A stretch of DNA of 64,000 bases, from contig NC_057814.1 of NCBI RefSeq assembly GCF_018294505.1, forward strand, positions 35,662,943-35,726,942, written 5' to 3'. Positions 56,900 to 64,000 of the stretch are shown piece after piece. Each line of letters begins with the position of its first letter. Position 1 is the first letter of the stretch. Under the pieces are notes generated by a model that was not told the DNA's origin, searched no databases, and saw nothing but the letters and a program-made list of their open reading frames with translations. The stretch comes from Triticum aestivum (Eukaryota; Streptophyta; Magnoliopsida; Poales; Poaceae). The position numbers were made by a program, and so were the translations under genes.

Positions 56900-58605
56900 G
56901 AGCATCTCCAGCCGTTCGGTCCTATAGGACGCCGAAAAAACGCCGCCTGGGGTCGAACCGGCGTTAATTTCAGCGTAGGGGCGAACGTGTTCCCAGTCGC
57001 CGCCCCAGGTCACCCCAAATCGGCACAAACACGACACAAACTCGGCAATTTCATTCAAATTTGTACAAAAAACAAAAAAACATGATTTAAAAACAACTAC
57101 GCCTAGCCCTACTACGCCGCTGCCGCCGCCCGCCTTCTACATGCCGAGGAGCATGTAGAACCGGGTGTAGTCACCACTGCCCTGCGACCCGCCAGCGCCG
57201 TCCCTGCTGCACCCCTGACCAGGGTCGCCGACACGCGGGGGTTGGACGGCCCGGGCGTGTCCTCATCGTCGCTGTCAAGGACAACGACGCCGCCCTCTTC
57301 GCGTCCGCGGCGCCGAGCTTTGATCTCCGCGTAGGCCCGGCGCTGGCGCTCCACCTGCTCGCGGACGTAGTCCGCCTTCGCCCACTTGAGGGCGGTCTCG
57401 TTGGCGGCGGCCATCTCCTCGTGCTTCTTCTTCACGGGGAGCAACCCCGGCTTGGTCTTCGGCCGGACGAGGCGGAAGAAACGAGGGGAGGGGCGGCCGC
57501 CCTCGTTGATGACGAGGGCGCCGAAGCGGCGTCTCCTGCGGCTCCGGCTTGACGGGGCGGAGCGCCGGCGACCCGGAGGAAAGCGAACCGGAGGTCGCCG
57601 TCTCCATTCGCTGTGGCGTCCAGGAACCACCGGCGAGAGAAGGACAGGGGCACCGGGTACTCGAGGCGCGGCGTGTTGCCGGCCTCGATGTGGTCGAGGA
57701 CGGCTTCAAGGGTGCGGCCGGGCACGCCCCACCATTCGCGCCGCCCGTCGGAGTTGAGGCGACCGCGGGGCACGACGCCGTTTGCGGAGGCGACCTGGTC
57801 GGTGTGCTGGCAGTCGAAGTATATTGTCCACAGCGTGTGGCTGTCGGCGATGTACCTCGGCTCGTTCTGCTTCGCCTCCGACAGCGACTAACGGATGCAC
57901 GCTATCTCGGCGCGCCGTTCAGCACCGGTGGGCACCGGGGGCACCGGGACGCCGCTAGCGCTCAGCCTCCACGAGCCCGACACCCGCATGTCCAGGGGCG
58001 CCGGGTAGTCGGTCTCGTAGAGCAGGCGCGCCTCGTCCTCGTGGGCGTCGGCCGAAGCCGTTCGCCGCCGCGGCGTCGCCTGGGTAACGCTCGGCCATTG
58101 CTCATCGGCGGGGGAAGAGTGGGAGAGAGGGGCTTCGGTGGCGAGAGGGGCGAGAGATGGCGAGTTGTGGCGAGAATGGCGACTGTGGCGTTCACTGCCG
58201 GGGAGGTCGGCTTTTATAGCCGAAGTTGGGCGGTGAGAAGCTGCGCGCGGGGTGCCGCGTGGCGGGAGCGAGCGGGACGCGCGTCGCGGCGCCTTCACTG
58301 CGCCGCACGTGAGACATCAATGGAAGGTTGACCGGCGCGGCAGCGCGGCAGCCTTGGCATTGATTCCTGCGGGAACCAAGGCGATGAGGATGACGAAGGC
58401 ATCGAGCCGCTGACTCGGCGAGCCCATTCCCGTTCGCGCCAAAATCTGTTTCCCAGACGCCCCCAGTGCGCCGGGTTCGGCCTGGGTCCGCCGGCGCCAA
58501 ATTGGCCCGAGCCGGCGAAAATTGGGCTTCTGGGGGTGTGGCTGGGCCGAATTTTCAGCGCCGACAACAAAATGGGGCCTGTTGGGGGCGTGGCTGGAGA
58601 TGCTC
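56900..58605. mobile_element. Harbinger-like element with non-transposase cargo (1706 bp)
   Basis: Inverted ends GAGCATCTCCAGCC and GGCTGGAGATGCTC are flanked by TAA at 56897-56899 and 58606-58608. The subterminal GC-rich sequence resembles the 54087 element (GCGCCGGGTTCG, GCCTGTTGGGGGCG). No DDE motif is present. Confidence 0.93.
57112..58100 (-). pseudogene. Unrecognised ORF carried by the Harbinger-like element
   Basis: Minus-strand reading gives LLYETDYPAPLDMRVSGSW, a stop (TAG at 57888-57890), then in the same frame EPRYIADSHTLWTIYFDCQH, REWWGVPGRTLEAVLDHIE and LSFSRRWFLDATANGDGDLR. The frame then shifts near 57560 and 57430 to a charged helical part (ETALKWAKADYVREQVERQR) and an acidic tail (VVVLDSDDEDTPGP). 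The mix of aromatic-rich globular domain, coiled coil and acidic tail looks like a real ancestral protein. I do not recognise the family. It is broken here. Confidence 0.6.
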
Positions 58606-58843
58606 TAACAGACTTGGGTGTAAGAAAAACCCGTTTTCTACCGCACACGAGGGCCTCGCTCACACGCGCATGAACCTTAAATCAACCAAGAGTCTGGCTC
58701 GCTAGGAACGCTGGAATGGCTATTTCGAATGAGTCAGGCCGAGTCGAGCGCAAAAGGGGGCATGACTTATGCGGTGGTGCAAGGGAGGAGGTCTTTCCAT
58801 GGAGATGGCGAGAGACCGAAATCTTCCGGTGAGGGGTGGTACG

Positions 58844-59014
58844 NNNNNNNNNNNNNNNNNNNNNNNNNNNNNNNNNNNNNNNNNNNNNNNNNNNNNNNNN
58901 NNNNNNNNNNNNNNNNNNNNNNNNNNNNNNNNNNNNNNNNNNNNNNNNNNNNNNNNNNNNNNNNNNNNNNNNNNNNNNNNNNNNNNNNNNNNNNNNNNNN
59001 NNNNNNNNNNNNNN
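58844..59014. other. Assembly gap (171 N)
   Basis: Undetermined bases, ending one base before the LTR at 59016. Confidence 1.
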
Positions 59015-59015
59015 T

Positions 59016-59993
59016 TGATGTCTACTACGCAACTTTAATCTTGTAGACTCGTGTGGGGCCTCCAAGCGCAGAGTTTTGTAGGACAGTAGCAGAGTTTATC
59101 AATCCGTGGGAAGCGTAGGATGAATATGGTCTCTCTCAAACAACCCTGCAACCAAATACAAGAAATCTCTTGTGTCCCCAACACACCCAATACAATGGTA
59201 AATTGTATAGGTGCACTAGTTCGGCGAAGAGATGGTGATAAAAGTGTAATATTGATGGTAGAAATATATTTTTGTAATCTGAATAAATAAAAATAGCAAG
59301 GTAACAAATAGTAAACGGGCACAAAAACGGTATTGCAATGCTTGAAAATGAGGCCTAGGGTCCGTACTTTCACTAGTGCAATCTCTCAACAATGCTAATA
59401 TAATTGGATCATATAACCACCCCTCAAAGTGTGATGAACAATCAATCCAAAGTTCCTATCTAGCGGAGAACATAAGAATAAATTGTTTGTAGCGTACGAA
59501 ACCACCTCAAAGCTATTCTTTTCGTTCTATCTATTCAAGAGTTCGTACTAAAATAACACAAAGCTATTCTTTCCGCTCGATCTATCTTAGAGTTCGTACT
59601 AAAATAATACCAAAGCAAATTCATATTCATAATACTCAATCCAACACAAAGAACTTCCAAGAGTGCCCCAAGATTTCTACCGGAGAAACAAAAACAAGAA
59701 CGTGCATCAAACCCTACGCATAGATTATCCCAATGTCACCTCGGGAATCCGCGAGTTGAGTGCCAAAACATATATCAAGTGAATCAATACGATACCCCAT
59801 TGTCACCATGAGTATTCAATTGCAAGACATATATCAAGTGTTCTCAAATCCATAAAAGTATTTAATCCGATAACAACGAAATCTCAAAGTGAAAAACTTA
59901 ATTCATCACAACAAGATAGAGAGGGGAAAACACCATATGATCCGACTATATTAACGAAGCCCGCGATACATTAAGATCGTGACATCTCAAGAA

Positions 59994-60034
<41 letters not shown>

Positions 60035-60628
60035 TTAAACACATAGCTACTAGTACAAACCCTTAGCCCCAAGGGTGGACTACTCCCTCCTCATCGTGGT
60101 GGCCGCCAGGATGATGAAGATAGCCACCGGAGATGATTCCCCCCTCCGGCAGAGTGCCGGAACGGGTCTAGATTGGTTTTCGGTGGCTACAGAGCCTTGC
60201 GGCGGCGGAACTTCTGATCTAGGGTCACCCAGAGGGTTTTTGGAATATTTGTGAATTTATAGGGTAAACAGGGGGTGCGGGAGGCCACCGGGGTGGGCAC
60301 AACCCACCTGGGCGCGCCTGGGCCCCCAGGTGCGCCCTAGTGGGTTGTGCCCCCCTCGGGGCACCCCCCAGAATCTTCTCTGGCCCATCCTGGGTGTTCT
60401 GGTGCATAAAAAATCTCCAAAAAGTTTCGCGGTGTTTGGACTCCGTTTGATATTGATTTCTTGCGATGTAAAAAACAAGCAAAAAACAGCACCTGGCACT
60501 GGGCACTGTGTCCATAGGTTAGTCCCAAAAAATGATATAAAGTTGCTATAAAATAATTGTAAAACCCAAGAATGATAATAAAACAGCATGAATACTTCAT
60601 AAATTATAGATATGTTGGAGACGTATCA
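59016..60628 (-). mobile_element. 3' LTR of a minus-strand Gypsy element (Fatima-like, tentative)
   Basis: The minus strand starts TGATACGTCTCCAACATATC (60628) and ends AGACATCA (59016), 1.61 kb. A TATA box CCTATAAATT lies near 60260. A purine-rich AAGCTTGGGGATGC precedes it on the minus strand, fitting a polypurine tract, so this is the 3' LTR. The plus-oriented LTR at 38187 is a relative. Confidence 0.85.
59998..60030. repeat. (GA)n microsatellite within the LTR
   Basis: About 16 uninterrupted GA units. Confidence 0.95.
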
Positions 60629-63050
60629 GCATCCCCAAGCTTAATTCCTACTCATCCTCGAGTAGGTAAATGATAACATAAATAATTTATGAAGTGTGAA
60701 TGCTAGCAAAGTGCACAAGTTTGATCAATGACAATTTCAATCACTTTTCCTCGCATCATAACATCAATTCTTTCTTATAAAACTTCTCATGTTAAAGTAG
60801 CAACCAATTCACATGTTAAGGTTCAAGCAATGAACTCTCTTGAAACTCAACAGCCTATGTTCTTGGTCACCAAGCAATTGCAATTCAACTTATTCAACGG
60901 AGTTTAAGTAAGAGATCCACATACTCAACCATCTGTAGTCTTCTATGATTGCTAACACTCACCGCATACAGATGAGCACAACGTTTCAACATGACACATA
61001 GAAAGATAGGGGCTCATAGTTCCGCCTCCCAACGTATTCACCTCAAGGGTGATGTCAACAATAATAACTCATGCTACCCATATTCAACTGGACATATGTG
61101 ACTAGATCTTTCCTCACCACATGATGCTTGCCAAAGGAGAAAAATAAAAAGGAATAGAGAGAAAACTTTGACTCTTGCATAAAAGTAAATACATAAAGCA
61201 AAAGATAGGCCATTCGCAGAGGGAAGCAGAGGTTGCCATGCGCTTATTTGTTTGTATGCTCAACCCCTTAGTGCAAAAGAACATCATGTTATATTGCCCC
61301 TTATGATAGCAACCTTTATTATGCAGTCTGTCGCTTTTATTCTTTGCCATCACAAGTTCGTACAGCGCTTAATTTTCTCTTACACTAAATGATCTAACAC
61401 TTTTAGAAGCAATTTTTATTGCCTTATTGCACCGATGACAACTTACTTGAAGGATCTTGCTCAATCCTTAGGTAGGTATGGTGGACTCTTGAAAATAAGA
61501 TTTGGGTTTAAGGGTTTTTGGATGCACAAGTAGTATCTCTACTTGGTGCAGAATTTTTGGCNNNNNNNNNNNNNNNNNNNNNNNNNNNNNNNNNNNNNNN
61601 NNNNNNNNNNNNNNNNNNNNNNNNNNNNNNNNNNNNNNNNNNNNNNNNNNNNNNNNNNNNNNNNNNNNNNNNNNNNNNNNNNNNNNNNNNNNNNNNNNNN
61701 NNNNNNNNNNNNNNNNNNNNNNNNNNNNNNNNNNNNNNNNNNNNNNNNNNNNNNNNNNNNNNNNNNNNNNNNNNNNNNNNNNNNNNNNNNNNNNNNNNNN
61801 NNNNNNNNNNNNNNNNNNNNNNNNNNNNNNNNNNNNNNNNNNNNNNNNNNNNNNNNNNNNNNNNNNNNNNNNNNNNNNNNNNNNNNNNNNNNNNNNNNNN
61901 NNNNNNNNNNNNNNNNNNNNNNNNNNNNNNNNNGGGCAAGCACCACATGTTGAAGGATCTATGACAATATAACTTCTATGTGAATATGAAAAAACATAAA
62001 CCATTACGTTGTCTTCCTTGTCCAACGTCAACATTTTTGGCATATAATATTTTTACGGGGGCTCACAATCAAAAAAGTTTTCCAAGATAGTGTATTTGCA
62101 TGTGAAAGTTCTGTTCCTTATACTAATTATTCATCAATTGCTTGTATGACCAATATTGTGATTGTCAAGCCTCAAAAGATTTCACTTTCTAAACCCAATG
62201 TGAAGCTACCACTAGGCATGATATGATTTCAACTTCATGATATTCAATTTATTCAACAATTTACTCATAGGATGTAAGTGAAGCACAAGAGTAAATGACA
62301 AGCTACTCCAAAAAGATATAAGTGAAGATCATGAGCATAATATTTCTTTCAGTCAAATTAATTTAAGTGAAGCAAGAGAGAATTTCTTCAAAAATAGTAA
62401 AGCACGCCGTGCTCAAAAAAATATAAGTGAAGCACTAGAGTAATTCCATAGAAAAGAGCTTCGTTGACGGGATGTGAATGCCGCTTACCTAGCCTCCCTG
62501 GCAACTATTTGAGGACTCTATTTTATTTAAAAACTTTCAGATCTAAGTGTTTTATTAAAACAGCAAGCAAAAAGCAAAACAAAATAAAATGACAATCCAA
62601 CAATAGCACACATCATGTGAAGAAGCAAAAACTTAGGCTCAACCGATATTAACCGATAATTATTGAAGAAAAAAGGTGGGATGCCTACCGGGGCATCCCC
62701 AAGCTTAGATGCTTGAGACTTCTTGAAATAGCTTGAGCTTTTGTGTCTCCTTAATTCCTTTAATATCGTGATTTCCCTAAATCTTAAAAACTTCATCCAC
62801 ACAAAACTCAACAAGAACTCGTGAGATAAGTTAGTATAAACCAATGCAAAAACCTTATCATTCTCTACTGTAGCAAATCACTAAAATTATTATTCAACAT
62901 TGCATACTAAATGCCTCTGCATATTTAATATTTCTATCCTCAAATAGAATCATTAAACAAGCAAACATATGCAAACAATGCAAACATAACAACAATCTGC
63001 CAAACCAGTACAGTCTGTAAAGAATGCAAGATTCATCATACTTCCCTAAC
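60629..63050 (-). mobile_element. 3' internal region of the Fatima-like Gypsy element
   Basis: It is continuous with the LTR through the polypurine tract. It is non-coding, as the long 3' internal parts of this class usually are. A second CATCCCCAAGCTTAGATGCT motif occurs near 62695. It contains a 372-N gap. The right limit is not defined. Confidence 0.6.
61562..61933. other. Assembly gap (372 N)
   Basis: Undetermined bases. Confidence 1.
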
Positions 63051-64000
63051 TCCAAAAATTATGAAAATTTACCACAGTGTAGAAAATTTGTCAGCGAAAA
63101 TTCGATTCTCAGCCCGTGCTCAGATGATCTCGATATCTTTCTGGTCCACTCGCATGAGGATCCGCGCCGTTCGGTGTATTCAACGAAGTATTGGGCCTGT
63201 ATCCATCCAGTAATCGCGATAAAGCTGGCGCATTTAATTCGATGGTAGTCGTTAACGTCGTCCCCGGACCAGAAAAATCTGCGCGGACCAGCTTTTTTCT
63301 GTGCCAGGCTGACCCGTAGGTGCACGGACGTCTTAACGGCCACCCCGCATGGCCCATCCTTATCGGTTCATCTCCCACACAGCACGGACCAGCCATTCTG
63401 GAAATATATGTGTTTTTAATAACACCTGTTTTCAAGGAGGTAACAACCTCATAAGCGGGCATCTAGGTTGAGCGCCTAGTCCAACGTAACGGCCTGATTT
63501 ATCGGCTAAATATCTTTCAAAAGCCCAAAGGAGACCCCAAACATAATTTTGTGTAGGTCTTTCTTAACAGAAAAGCAAGTAAAACAAACTTTGCTAAAAA
63601 AACATCCTAAATCTCGTTTTCTAAAAACAGATCGATTACCATCATTATCCAAACAACCACTTAGTTAGACTAAGACCAGTGGAATGGTATCTTATCCAGT
63701 TCTCTTAAAACATTTTTGCTCCATCCGTTCATAAGCATGATTGGCATGGTTTTCTCCTTTCCCTCTTCCATGATAGCTCTTAAATGGACCATGCACATTT
63801 GACGTCTTCTCAAGTATAGGGCTCCTCTGATTTAAATGTTTTTCATAAGAATTTCAGAGGATTAGAATCTTCAGGGATTTTTCCTATGTTGGTTGTTTGA
63901 TGACTAACTTCTATAGAATTTTTGGTTGAATTATAGATGGGCTTTTGACTAACAGTCTACATCTTAGTCGACTGATACTTGGTTAAGTCGCCACACCCAC
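63050..64000. other. No gene recognised
   Basis: It includes a minus-strand frame at 63109-63462 without recognisable features. Near 63819 there is a MITE-like block (GGGCTCCTCTGATTTAAATG...TTTTTCCTATGTTGGTTG) whose other end is not evident. Confidence 0.4.

Noticed and set aside
57549..58331. 260-residue plus-strand frame in the 56.9-58.6 kb element
   Set aside because: It is antisense to the more protein-like minus-strand ORF and has no recognisable features.

Overview
The window is plant nuclear DNA, almost certainly from a grass of the wheat/barley tribe (Triticeae). It has no operon structure. Intron-bearing genes are scattered in nested retrotransposons, Stowaway and Tourist/Harbinger MITEs, LINE tails and a SINE. 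Five runs of N are assembly gaps. Family names such as BARE/WIS/Angela-like or Fatima-like are recalled from general knowledge of Triticeae repeats and are tentative. The structural calls (LTR ends, target-site duplications, TIRs, motifs) are read directly.

Layout. 1-3063: 5' end of a minus-strand Copia element (gag, primer-binding site, LTR) abutting a second, opposite-facing Copia LTR. 3200-14449: a complete minus-strand Gypsy element with 987-990 bp LTRs and a perfect TTTAT duplication. Its gag-pol is broken, and between integrase and the 3' LTR it carries an unusual spliced coiled-coil gene on the opposite strand. 14997-16783: 5'-truncated LINE. 18.5-19.8 kb: dead Harbinger-type MYB/SANT-like ORF with a SINE just upstream.

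20.3-22.2 kb is the gene island. It holds an uncharacterised, probably plastid-targeted acidic protein and CHLM (Mg-protoporphyrin IX methyltransferase of chlorophyll synthesis), both minus strand. A 5' fragment of CHLM recurs at 24.5 kb in AT-rich repeat DNA. 27.9-30.7 kb: a Harbinger-like non-autonomous element and a second LINE. 31.2-32.4 kb: two convergent genes for small secreted cysteine-rich proteins, forming an inverted duplication whose right arm has been stretched by MITEs, one nested in another. A remnant of the same gene's 3' region lies at 50.8 kb.

36-49.4 kb is a three-level nest: decayed Copia internal DNA, then a Gypsy-type solo LTR, then a complete BARE/WIS/Angela-like element (39034-48592, perfect CCGAC duplication) with young LTRs but an eroded interior. 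53.7-56.6 kb: a caffeoyl-CoA O-methyltransferase-like pseudogene split by a 2.0 kb Harbinger element carrying a broken DDE transposase. 56.9-58.6 kb: a sister Harbinger-like element carrying a different, unrecognised ORF. 59.0-63 kb: 3' LTR and 3' internal region of a minus-strand Fatima-like Gypsy element.

Probably functional genes: CHLM, the 201-aa plastid-type protein and the two cysteine-rich secreted proteins. Everything else with coding potential is transposon-derived or broken.
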